Shown here piece by piece: positions 1-10,034 of a DNA stretch of 23,247 nucleotides (the first letter of the stretch is position 1; every line of letters starts with the position of its first letter). This stretch comes from Parasitella parasitica. Lineage: Eukaryota > Mucoromycota > Mucoromycetes > Mucorales > Mucoraceae. A program made the position numbers and the translations under genes. Where the stretch lies: NCBI GenBank assembly GCA_025201805.1, contig MU619313.1, positions 9,851-33,097 on the forward strand, given 5' to 3'. The notes beneath the pieces were generated by a model. That model ran no database searches. It saw only the letters and a program-made list of their open reading frames with translations, and was not told the DNA's origin.

Positions 1-2333
1 GTTTATTTTAGATATCACTTTGCAAGATAAAATTGACAAGGAAATCTCGGAAAGTAATGTTCAATTTGAAAACAAATTGCAGCTGGTTGAATATCGACAC
101 ATGGTTTTATTGTCTTTACTGAATCATAGTCAAGAAGAAGAAGCAGTAATTGTATACAATAACGTTACAACAACTTCCAAGGAAGCTTTGTCATATTCAA
201 GGCCCAATTTCTACAAAGTGCTTATGGACCTCATCATTCAAAAACAGCTACCGATGAGCTTCGTGGATAACAACAAACCGCTACAGGATCTCTTGGATTT
301 TTGCTTGTCGAATGAAAGCCCTGAGATGAAAAATGTGATCAAATTACCCGTGAGAAATACTATCAGAAATCAAATCTTAGACTATTTTGATGTGATGAAA
401 CGAAAAGCATAACTGATGAGCTTATAGCCCAAGACTGCATCGCTCTGACAACAGATCTCTGGACATCATCAACAGGTAAAGCAATCTGCATATCAGCCAT
501 ATTCTATTGGCTGGTTACTCAATTGATTGATTAATTATTAGGGCAAAGTTTCATTGGCTTGACCAGTCATTTTATATCAAAAGAAACATGGAAACCAAGA
601 CAGATCACCATAGGCCTAATTCATTTCTATGGATCAACACATTCTGGTATGCAGGAATACGACGTTTGCTTGTTTTTTGCAAGTGATACTGATTTACATA
701 TATCAATTTTTAAGGTGACGATCAGGCAACAAAAATCTTTGAGGTGTTACAATCGTATGATCCAAGCATGCTTTCGAAAGTCTTTGCCGTAACCTGCGAT
801 AATGCCAGTAGCAACACAAAGCTTGCCGAAAAACTCGAGCGTCTAATGAGAAGCTCCTACGAGAACATCAAGTTTGTTGCTTCAAATCAAAGAATTCCTT
901 GTATGAGCCATGTAGTAAATTTGGTGACTCAAGACTTATTAAAACAGTGCACCTCGGCATCATCAACACCCCCCTCAGCACCAACATCCTCCTCTACAAC
1001 ACCAAATATTCTATACAAGCTCAGAGAAGGATGTAAGAAGATAAAGCATGTAAACAAATTGAAGCATGCATTTAACGAATACCAAGTTAACTACAGCAAT
1101 GCCACTCATGACATATAGTTGTAGATTGTCCTACCCGATGGGGATCCACGCATCAAATGATACGGCGATTTTTGAAAGTGAAGGCAGCTTATAACGTTGC
1201 GGTTATGCAAGAAAAGGACACGAAACAATTTTTCATCGAAGAAGAAGATGTAAAATATTTGCAAGCTCTTGATGAGCTTTTATTAAAATTCCATATTTCA
1301 ACTAATTGGTTGTTGAGCTCGCAATCGTAAGTTATAATCAGATTCATCAGTACATGGACAATTGCCTTGAAATCTAACATTTCATTTAAAGCCATACTAC
1401 TTTTAACAGAACTATCCCGTTGTACAATTGTTTGTACGATCTCATTACTGGTTTCCTGAGTAAAAATCAAGCTCATCCAGGTTTAGTGCTTGCTGGTAAC
1501 GCTGCATTGGAAAAGTTGAGAAAGTATTACGCGAAAACAGATGAATCAGATGTCTATTGTGTTTCAACTATGATTGACCCCATGCTGAAGTTTGGGTACT
1601 GGAGGGAAGAGGAGTTGGAAGACGAGATCATTGTGGAACAAGAGTTGAAGTGTCGCTCTGCTTTTAGTGGATTTTTAAAGGAAAAATTCAAGGCTATCTC
1701 TGAGGTGGTTGCTACAGCAGCCACAGCAGCAACAACAACATCAGCAGCAAATAAATCAGCAATAACATCGGTAGCAACAACAGCATTTGAAAACGATGAT
1801 GATGAAGAAGGAGCAGTGGCCATGATCTCAAAACAAACAGAAAAAGAAAGCAGACAGTGGCTCGTCAGCAACAAGTCAAAGCACAAAAGCGCCAAATGTT
1901 TACCGAGGAAGTATTCATCAACAGACACAAATTAGAATTGGAACAGTTTGTGAGCGAAGAGTTAGAGGAATTTATTAGCATCAGCTATAGACCTAGTTGC
2001 GACACTATTGACGTTGTGCGTGATAGTGAGGACAATGACGACAGAGTTTTTTTTGGTTTCGACCAACACTTTGACCGCTACGGGGATGGCTCTTTGCTCG
2101 AAGGTTATGAATATGCTATAGGCGCATTAGTTTATTGGAAGAACAACAAGAAGAGGTGGCCGCTGTTGGCGGAATTTGCAAGAAGATATCTTGCAATTCC
2201 TTCATCAAGTAGTGTGCCATCCGAAAGGTTGTTTAGTGTAGCGAAATTCAACATCAACAATAGTCGATCCAGATTGTTACCCGATTTTGGAGAGAAACTG
2301 GTGTTGCTAAAGATGTGGAGTAGAGAGTTGTAA
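1..2333 (+). pseudogene. hAT-family transposase, 5'-truncated by the window and frameshifted
   Basis: This is the 3' portion of a hAT (Ac/Tol2-like) cut-and-paste transposase. In order it shows LTTDLWTS near 445-468, VTCDNASSN near 790-820, CMSHVVNLV near 900-930, CPTRWGS near 1125-1145 and the C-terminal dimerisation block ending in VPSERLFS near 2215-2240. The stop is at 2331-2333. Three introns restore frame and motif continuity: 476-541, 647-714 and 1327-1409. Three further breaks cannot be explained by introns: an apparent one-base loss in the A-run near 403-406, another near 1107-1118, and a frame change between about 1836 and 1857. The copy is therefore probably dead unless these are sequencing errors. 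An Ala/Thr-rich low-complexity stretch (CAG/CAA repeats, about 1710-1790) lies in the C-terminal half. The N-terminal part, including any BED finger, lies left of the window. The family call is secure; the exact exon joins are inference. Confidence 0.85.
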
Positions 2334-2454
2334 ATGTTTTTTTTTATTTTGTTTGTTTATATTGTATTAAGTTTCAATTGTTTGTGGTGTTTTCAAGTTT
2401 GTTGATGCACCTGTATCATTTTGACCAGATACAGTGTACCGTGATCACCAATAT

Positions 2455-2705
2455 CAATGCGAGACTTACCAAGAATTGTTCGAGTTATCTCAAGATATAT
2501 GCGAGATGTTTCGAGATTTATTCGAGATTTATGCAAATTACGAGACAGATACCAAGATTCTGCGAGGCAGTATCGAGATTCATCGAGATCGTACCGAGAT
2601 TCATCGAGACTTCACCGAGACTTATCGAGACTTCGCCGAGACTTATCGAGCCAAGCCCTACCTTCAAGCGAGCCTGATCGAGACGTCTCGAATCTCGACT
2701 CGACT
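2455..2705. repeat. CGAGA-rich degenerate short repeat array
   Basis: About twenty copies of CGAGAY, usually within 9-18 nt units such as CGAGATTCAT or CGAGACTTAT, crowd this stretch just downstream of the transposase stop. All three forward frames stay open for 90 codons or more because the unit lacks stop codons, and they read as Arg/Asp/Ser-rich repeats with no known domain. The position directly 3' of a hAT gene suggests subterminal transposase-binding repeats, as known for Ac-type elements. That role is inference. I could not identify the terminal inverted repeat or target-site duplication. Confidence 0.7.
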
Positions 2706-2755
2706 TGGCTTGATGCCATACCTACTTGACAGGGTACGATATGAGGTTATACAGC

Positions 2756-2964
2756 AAGGGCTACACGTCTTTGATCGGACAGTGCCTTAACCTTTATCCT
2801 GGTGCTCAGATCTGTGCTACTTACAGGAATAACCATCTTTTGATTTGAAACAGAGACTTTATTCTCCAATTTACACAAGCGTATCACATCACATCATTGG
2901 ACAATCTTCAATCTTCAATTGAAGTACATTGCCATGATCTTTTGTCTATAATTGTGGCAGATCA
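2756..2964 (+). repeat. Inverted repeat, left arm
   Basis: The stretch beginning AAGGGCTACACG and ending at GGCAGATCA reappears in inverted orientation at 6062-6379, with long blocks of near identity such as the segment containing GGAATAACC and the one containing TTTACACAAGCGTA. The two arms enclose about 3.1 kb. On its minus strand the arm shares a short peptide-like reading with the other arm (STRIK, then KALSDQRRVAL). Whether these are terminal repeats of one element or two separate copies in opposite orientation cannot be decided here. Confidence 0.75.
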
Positions 2965-3680
2965 AATGCATAAAAGAATTGGAATTAGTTTCATAGTTGG
3001 GCATAATGCTGTATCCATAGAATACCATGGTTACCACTATTTCAACTCAGTTGTCATGGCAACCGTTCCTGATCGGATCTAAGGTTAAATGGCATCGATT
3101 ATTCTATCTAGTAAATAGGAGTATTGAATAGAATGTCTTGTATAAGAAACCATCTATTTGGGTTCTACTTATTCTGAACTGCGAAGCTCAACTTATCGAT
3201 GAATGATTCACGTTCATAACGATTTAGCTGATTAAATATGGAAGTAGGTCTTGCTCTGACTACTACTGTGTTATAATCTTGTTTGACATTTAATTGTCAA
3301 ACATGACCTGATTGTAATTTATAGAATGATTCAGATAGATTTATTCTAATATAATTAGACCGCTTCTTGTCGATCAATAAATCAATAGTTTTGTATCTGG
3401 TAAATTAAGTCTCTATTACTTCCTTATATTTTTTATATTATATACAATCACCTGCTGTGCTCCATTTCAAGACCTGGCACAACATTTATCACTAGGTCTA
3501 GTAAGGATACTGGAGGAAGTAACGCTTGTTGCTTGATCAGGGATAATGCCTGAAGATTCTGTGTTATAGTTGACACATGAATCTTGTTGAACACTGGCTA
3601 CAGGTTTATATAATTTGTGCTTCTCTCTACAGCTAGTTGCCTTTTTAAACTTGAAAGTTGTTAATAAAAATGGCATTATA

Positions 3681-4383
3681 AAATAAACAGAAAATAGCAG
3701 CCGTAGTTGACAGACAAAGACGAAATGATGAGGAGCTTGAGTATAACTATGGTTTTAACATTGTCTGTTCTAAATTTGAAGTTTTTAATCTATTTGAAAA
3801 CGTTCATTGTGTATTTGGCATGCATTTGCTTTACAAATTTGGTATTATTTTGGAAAATATAGCAGCAAAATGGTCAGATCGAATTGGATACAAAATTCCC
3901 AAGATAGAGCCTAATCCTTATAAGCCAAATGATGGTCCATATACTGTAGATCCAAAGAAAAACGTGCAGCAATGATGGCAAAAATGCAGCCGTCTATTGA
4001 TGCCAATGCTAGTCTGAGCGCAAAGGCATATTGTAACTTCTCTGGTAGTGAAATCACAATGCCTATCAAAAAAGACACTCTACTTGGGAATACATGTCGC
4101 CGGCAATTTCCAATTGCAGAGGCATTAAGGATTGTGATTCAGATACAGAATAAAAAATGGCGAGACAATGGTGTTATATTATTAAAAGAGCCAAACCAAA
4201 TACGCCTCATAATTCACCTATTTTTACCGTGCGTAAGAAAAACAGTGAGGGTGAAAATACACAGGAAAAAAACATCCTTTCGTAATTATTGACTGTCGAT
4301 TGATCAATAATGCATTGGATCCCAAGAAGCTCGAGCGATTCCCACTTCCTTTGATCAGTGATCTGCATCGCAAGATGCCGTAG
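3681..4383 (+). mobile_element. Ty3/gypsy retrotransposon remnant (protease to early RT)
   Basis: A frame from 3681 to 3975 reads like the C-terminal half of a retroviral-type aspartic protease and the following linker: FEVFNLFENVHCVFGMHLL, then AAKWSD. It passes into the next frame at about 3972 with MQPSIDANA, GSEITMPIKK, RRQFPIAEALR and KWRDNGVI, typical of the N-terminal RT region of Ty3/gypsy. It shifts again near 4180-4187 to PHNSPIFTVRKKN, and again in the A-run near 4263-4270 to FVIIDCRLINNALD and RFPLPLISDLHRKM, ending at TAG 4381-4383. The YxDD active site, RNase H and integrase are absent. Three frame breaks and the truncation make it a dead fragment. No matching LTR pair was identified. 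Confidence 0.75.
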
Positions 4384-4469
4384 CACTTGTTTTAATATAC
4401 GAAATAGATATGCAATTAAAACTGGATATATATATTTGTATATAAAAAATAAGATGATTCTTCTAGACA

Positions 4470-4575
4470 CAGCATTTGTTTAGACTATTTATACTTTTTG
4501 AGTGCCAACATCGGTTACTACATGATCGCGGAATCGAGACATATTAAACTTGCACCAGATAAAATCAATTGTGAA
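4470..4575 (+). repeat. Diverged direct repeat, copy 1
   Basis: This stretch resembles 5895-6005 in the same orientation. Shared blocks are a TATTTATAC then TTTGAG start, an ACATCGG core and a CTTGCACCAGATA end followed by a CAATT. The copies are about 1.4 kb apart and flank the hairpin cluster. On the minus strand both read LSGASL, so they may derive from an old coding sequence. Nature unknown. Confidence 0.55.
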
Positions 4576-4981
4576 ATACATTTACTATGATTATCTGCAT
4601 TCCATTTCTAGCTTCATCCAGTTACCTTAAATTGATATAGACTACATATGCGCACATCAGTTAATAAGATGTGTAATACAGATTTTATACTTATATCTCG
4701 ACACGAGCCTTAGACATCTACTAGATTTAGTGTAGGTGCTACGAGCTTATGCTATATAAGATTTATGCTTCAGATGCGTATTCCCAGTTTTTAGATACGC
4801 GCTATAAGACATATACTTATATCCATGATACTAGATACAGATACATTATGTACTACAAACTTGTACAATATGTGCAATGCTATAGATATGCTTATGATAT
4901 GCTATAGACATTACATATTGTTATATCAATAACATGGCAAGGTCTCACATCAGGATCTCAGATCAGTCCCAGGGTCTTACA

Positions 4982-5490
4982 GTAAATCATGGGTAGTCAT
5001 GATTTACATTATGCAGCTAGACAGTAGAACCCTAGTGTAATGAATGTGTATATAATACATCGAGAGATGTATTATGAATAAAAGTGTAATTCTTTGGCAG
5101 ATTTATTTTATCAGACTTTTGACATAACGCAAATATCGATATATGCTATGATGAATACCAGATGATATACACTCAGACATGTGCTATTTATATAGACTGG
5201 ATAAGACTATACAAGAAATGATATACGCTTATGGATTGATATTAATAATCTTCGTAAAGAAGATTGATCAGGGTACCTCGGGTAAAGTCTATCTCCTTAC
5301 TCAAATAGATTTAGTTATCTTGAGTCTGCTGATATGTTGGTTAGCACAAAGTTAAGATGCTAGTTACGCAGTATTATCGTACATTTTAAATTGCGAGAGT
5401 AAAACATTTATCTATAGCTTAAGTATATAAAGGCTCATCTACCTGGCCAGTAGATGAACGGGAGTTTTATACACCTGTCTGATTTATCAG
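4982..5490. other. Cluster of short perfect hairpins in non-coding DNA
   Basis: Perfect stem-loops occur at 4982-5007 (10-bp stem, GGTAGT loop), 5052-5075 (10-bp stem closed by a GAGA tetraloop of GNRA type), 5247-5265 (7 bp), 5435-5457 (8 bp) and about 5478-5491 (5-6 bp). No open reading frame of note covers the region. The stretch 4384-6061 otherwise holds only the two direct repeats and a nine-base G run at 5767-5775. Structured RNA, a non-autonomous element or chance in AT-rich DNA are all possible. Confidence 0.5.
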
Positions 5491-5894
5491 AATGAGAAAT
5501 TATTCAAAGAAAACGGTTGTGAATTAATCAGGTAAAAATCTCGTTTATTACATGGAAAAAATGGTGGTTTATATACTAGTGAATCTAAGTGGACTGATGG
5601 GAGGATAAGATACAAATGTGAGACATGGTGTGATTTAGAGAATGGAACGATAGATTGTATCTATTGTCCATGAACATGTCATGTTGAGTTATAAATAAGG
5701 AACATGATCCATTGGGATATGTTCCTGGATTGTGTTCAGGATTGAGTTTACTTGAATTTGACTTCCGGGGGGGGGAACTTGACACATCACTGTCGATTTG
5801 ATAATAAAACCTATACCTCTATCAAGTTGACAATTATTGTTTTTTTCATTTCATTTTTTATCAGTGAATCTATATAACATCTTGCACTGATTCC

Positions 5895-6005
5895 ACAAAA
5901 CAATATACAACATTTCCTAGAATATTTATACATTTGAGCGCGGACATCGGGTAAATGGCTATGCGATAAAAAAATTGATAAGCTTGCACCAGATAGAACC
6001 AATTA
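5895..6005 (+). repeat. Diverged direct repeat, copy 2
   Basis: This is the partner of 4470-4575, sharing the TATTTATAC, TTTGAG, ACATCGG and CTTGCACCAGATA blocks in the same order with small indels. It abuts the inner end of the right inverted-repeat arm. Confidence 0.55.
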
Positions 6006-6061
6006 CTGGAGCCATATCATGTAGTATTAGGATGGGTAATCAAAAACCAGTTGTTACTAGG

Positions 6062-6379
6062 TGATCTGCTATAATATAGAGAGGAGATCATGGCAATGTA
6101 CTTCAATTGCAGATTGAAGATTATCTTGGCAAGTGTTCAAGCTGATACCTTGACCTTGCCTGTACCTAATCTATAGTTTCATCATGAAATTCTAATAAAG
6201 ATATACTTTCATATGAAAAAAAAGATTGAAGATTATCTAATAATGTGATGTGCTACGCTTGTGTAAACTGGAGAATAAAGTCTCTCTTTCAAATCAAGAA
6301 GGTTATTCCTGTAGTGACACAGATATGAGCACCAGGATAAAGATTAAGGCACTGTCAGATCAAAGACGTGTAGCCCTTT
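6062..6379 (-). repeat. Inverted repeat, right arm, with a 112-nt insertion
   Basis: The reverse complement of this stretch matches 2756-2964. It is longer because a 112-nt segment interrupts it. The same 16-mer (AGATTGAAGATTATCT) occurs at 6111-6126 and 6223-6238, bounding the extra DNA, while the left arm has a single related site. An insertion with target duplication, or a local duplication, would explain this. The plus strand carries a 63-codon frame (6250-6441) without a recognised domain. Confidence 0.7.
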
Positions 6380-6390
6380 TGGTAAAACTT

Positions 6391-8358
6391 TACATGACGG
6401 AAGAATTGATTTTGATGGATCACAATTTATCTTCTGTTTAACACCCGTGTACCCTATCGAGTGGATTGCTACTGGGAGTCAGCTTTGTAAATTAGTAATC
6501 TAAATGAGTCACCATAATTTATGTAGTTGTAAAAGGTATAAATAGCAGATGCAATTTCGATCTTATATAAAGCATCTTTAAGTTTTCGTGTCTCGTTAAC
6601 CTCTGGTTTTTATCGTTTAATGTTTCCAACAGCTTCCCCACCGTGGAAGAATTATTTTAGAGATGATTGGTCTTTATCATGGCATAAAGATAGTAACACC
6701 CCGAGTTATTTAGATGTCATTATATAGCGCTTGAACCAAACAAGTTAAGAATGAATAATACCCATCATGTCAATTTAATTTATCACAACTTCACAGAGCA
6801 GGATATGCTTCTGCGTTTAATTAAGGTTAATTTTTACCGCAGCGAAGCAAAAGGTATAAAGATTGCCAAAACGAGGAAAGAGGAACTTGATGGCCATCAT
6901 TTTACGGAAATATGCATGTGCTATATCCGCTTCCTACTATGACTTGTCATACTAAATTATCAAGTCAAAAAGCTTTATCATCTGTGATAAAACAATATAA
7001 ATGATGTTCGATTATTGCCGCAAATGAAAACGATATAACTGCTGTCCGTCGTTTTAATAAAAAAGTATCAACGAACAGCTATACCAAATGGTGAAACGGA
7101 TAGGAGACCAGATACATCTGAACTCGCAGAGGCTACAACCATGAAGTGCATATTTACAGCCACCATCAATATATATGGTGTTAATGCACCTTACATGGAA
7201 CACTTTTTGCTTGATGCACATGTAGATTTTAAGAAAAAAAGGGCAACAACGAAACACTGTTGTTAATGCATTCTATATCTTATGTTATTTGTTCATTAAA
7301 TAGCGGCCAAAATTAAAAAAAGTGAAGTTTTGGAAAGTGCATAAAAATTGTCTACTGGGATGAAACATTCGAATTCATGTAAATTGATGAGTATGTGGTC
7401 TAATTAACGAATAACAAACTCAAGACACCATTTGGAATGAAAATATAAAACTAGCTCTCGTGGTTTAAGATCTAATTATACATCTGCGTACATCCGGTTA
7501 TTCGAAAATAAACTTATATTATTAAACAATCACCGGTAAGATAAACCGAAAAAGAATAAATGAATGATTTAATTGTTGATGTCCTAACCAAGTATCTACA
7601 GGCTTCTTTTTTTTTTGATTTGGTTATGCTAAATCTTTTGAAATTAATTTTCAATAAAACGCAGAAGCTGTTGTGCGAGGTTTTATACTTATGTGCCAAT
7701 AGAAAAAGTACTCTACCAAGAATAAATCATTTCATAAACTAAACTTGCAGAAAACTAGGGGTTCTGATTAACCTGTATTACCAGGTTAAAGGTTGAAAAG
7801 CAATGTCTTTATTATCTTGTGACGAATTAAGCTCAATGGCTGATTTGTTTGATGATGCTGAAACTCAGGTTGGGTTTGATGAGGGGTACAAGGGACATTG
7901 AAGCAAATGTAAGGGTAATTTTTTTCTGATTTCGGCTCAACTAAGGGTTATAAGTGCTTGATTGTAAATTTTGGAGCGTAAGGCTTTATGGTTTACAGAC
8001 TTGTATATAGATAAATTCGTGTCATTATGTGTATACAGCTCGTTTTGCATACTTAACAACTGATCAGTCATCCACAATAATCATAAATAAACTCGATTTC
8101 ATCAGCGAATGCACTGTATTTAGATATCGACTATGTGATAATATCATACATGATGTACACTTTTCTTTCTTCATTTTTTTATCTTGATCTTTATGGGGTC
8201 TGGCCATGTATTGTAGATTCAAGCCATCCATAGTGTATTCAAATACGGCATTGTCTATACACTGCAGAGCAAGCATCGATTTCTAGCTGTAAAGCTGGCA
8301 AAATCAAGCTTACTATGAAGTTTCAATTTCTTGTTTTATCATCTTGCTTCCCCTTCTA
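6391..8358. other. Gene-poor stretch; no gene supported
   Basis: Nearly 2 kb without a gene I can support. Frames are short and interrupted. Slightly coding-like patches are a minimal ATG frame at 7803-7901 (32 residues, acidic, SMADLFDDAETQ) and an open plus frame at about 7035-7263 without a convincing start. Short perfect hairpins lie at 6974-6991 and 7768-7789, the latter just before the 32-residue frame. These may be relics of mobile elements, given the repeat island next door. Confidence 0.4.
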
Positions 8359-8386
8359 TTCTCCTTGATTCAAAGGAGAAATCAAG
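8359..8386 (+). promoter_or_regulatory. Two overlapping, mutually exclusive hairpins upstream of the sugar kinase
   Basis: An 8-bp perfect stem pairs 8359-8366 with 8373-8380 (TTCTCCTT with AAGGAGAA). A second 8-bp perfect stem pairs 8363-8370 with 8379-8386 (CCTTGATT with AATCAAGG). They share bases, so only one can form at a time. They lie about 145-170 nt before the kinase ATG, in the promoter or 5' leader. A regulatory role is conjecture; the symmetry may instead be a DNA binding site. Confidence 0.3.
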
Positions 8387-8529
8387 GCACACAAATTGAC
8401 ATCTTTTTTCTTTTTTCGTATTTTGTTGTGTTAAGACACGTGGAAGGGCAAAAAGGATAAATAAATAAAAAGTTGTGCAAGCAACTTTTTTTTCTGTATT
8501 TTGCTTCTTTTTCATATAATTATCAACAA

Positions 8530-10034
8530 ATGGTCTTTTCTTTCAGCAAACGCTCAAAAAATAGCCGACTTACAATAGATGAATCTTCTTCAGTTTCCTC
8601 TGTTTCAGCCTCGCGCTCTAGTTCCTTTGACCAGCCATTGTCACCTATTCTACCGGATTCTTTAAACTCAAAAGCCGTCAACATACTTATCGTTGGTCAA
8701 GTTTATCAAGACACGATTATGACGGTCGACTACTACCCAGGAGAAGATACAAAAGTTCGATCCAGTCATACACAGCAAAGAAGAGGGGGTAATTGTGTAA
8801 ACACAGCAGAAGTTTTGGCCCAGTTCCCCAAAATGAATCCTTTTGTGATGTCTGCTGTTGGACCGAAAGAGTCATCCAGGTAATTACTTGAACTAATGCT
8901 ACAAACTCGGACTTTTTTTTTAACAGTATACTTCAGTAATTTGTTATCTCAATTAGAATCAAAAGGTGTCAAAACGTCGACGTGCTTTTATCGTAAATCA
9001 CCAACTCCTTCATGTTATGTTATACAATGTAAAGATACCGGCTCACGGACAATAATTTCTTCCAATACGTAAGTATAAATGAATAAGAGTGTTAAGTTTA
9101 ACAACACTAAAGGTTTTTTTTAAGAACTCAAGATATTACTAAGGACGAATTTGCTCGTAAAGTGCAGATGAGCAACATTACCAAGACAATGTCATTTGAA
9201 TTCGATGCTCGCCCTGCTTTTTCATGGGTTCATTTTGAAGGAAGAAATGTATATGAAACGGCTGCTCAAATAGACTGGCTCGAAGCAAAAGCAAAGCGCG
9301 AAGGATGGAGGAATGAATTAACGATATCTGTCGAGTTGGAGAAACCAGATAGACCCCATATTGATATATTATTAACAAGAGTAAATACTTCATTTACAAC
9401 CATTCGACCCATTACTTAAGTTTGAATGTAGGGCGATATAGTATTTTTTTCTAAACTGTATGCAGAAAAACGTGGCTATGATGAAGCAGAAGATTTTTTG
9501 AAAGATTTTCAAGCAAGGTGTAAACCTGGGTAAGGTTTATGTTTAAACTTTTTGGTCCCACAGACTTATTTACACTGACAGTTATTTAGAGCAATCTTAT
9601 TTTGCACTTGGGGAGCGCAGGGGGCAACTTGTTTATTTAAAGGAGAAGTCCTTCACTCCTCGGCAATGGAGCAAGCTCAAGTCGTAGATACAGTTGGCGC
9701 AGGGGATACATTCATAGCAGGAGTCATTTACTGTATGAGTAGAGGACATAAACTGTTAACAACACTAAAGTTCTCATGTGAAATGGCTAGCAGAAAAGTT
9801 TCTCGATCTGGTTTTGATGGCTTGGCGGACACCATGTTCAAAGTTTGGGAGACGTCTTTAGGCGCGGAATTAAACAAGGCACATTATCATGCACCTATAT
9901 TGCATTCTAAGAGCTATGAAAACGGGTTTCTTGGTTTCGATTTTGGCACACTGACAAGCAGAAGATCTGGTATGTCTCATAAAAAACTACTATCGCATTC
10001 ATCGTCTGCACCGTTATTAAAGAATAATAAATAG
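8530..10034 (+). CDS. PfkB-family sugar kinase, ketohexokinase-like
   Basis: Predicted ATP-dependent sugar kinase of the PfkB/ribokinase fold, closest in motifs to ketohexokinase (fructose to fructose-1-phosphate), probably cytosolic. Exons: 8530-8879, 8937-9068, 9125-9380, 9432-9529 and 9590-10034, giving 426 residues. The four introns are 51-60 nt, GT-AG, and every join keeps frame. Residues 1-48 are Ser-rich and probably disordered. The substrate-side PfkB motif RRGGNCVNTAEVLAQ sits at about 84-98. VVDTVGAGDTF is at 310-320, with Asp318 the expected catalytic base, and SGFDG follows as in ketohexokinase. GDIVFFSK in exon 4 also matches that family. The roughly 60-residue tail ends in a Lys/Ser-rich segment. 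ATG 8530 was chosen because the upstream open frame has no ATG. It runs tail-to-tail with the zinc-finger gene. Substrate is inferred: another ketose or nucleoside is possible. Confidence 0.88.

Noticed and set aside
2378..2790. Three overlapping open plus frames of 90-118 codons
   Set aside because: They are open only because the CGAGA repeat lacks stops. The peptides are Arg/Asp/Ser repeats in all three frames.
3467..3676. 69-codon minus frame with ATG start opposite the Ty3/gypsy remnant's upstream side
   Set aside because: No domain, no supporting splice or context, and it sits in a repeat island. Its Ser/Lys/Cys-rich composition is not enough to call a gene.
5767..5775. Nine-G run as a possible polypurine tract of the Ty3/gypsy element
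   Set aside because: No LTR start or matching LTR pair could be placed beside it, and the RT fragment ends 1.4 kb away.
8064..8276. 70-codon minus frame upstream of the sugar kinase
   Set aside because: Begins with an ATG but has no recognisable domain or conserved motif. It lies in a gene-poor stretch.
8880..8936. Alternative acceptor TAACAG at 8926 for the first kinase intron
   Set aside because: It leads to an immediate in-frame stop; the CTTCAG acceptor at 8936 keeps the frame. The summary's wording on exon number should be read as five exons and four introns, as given in the gene entry.
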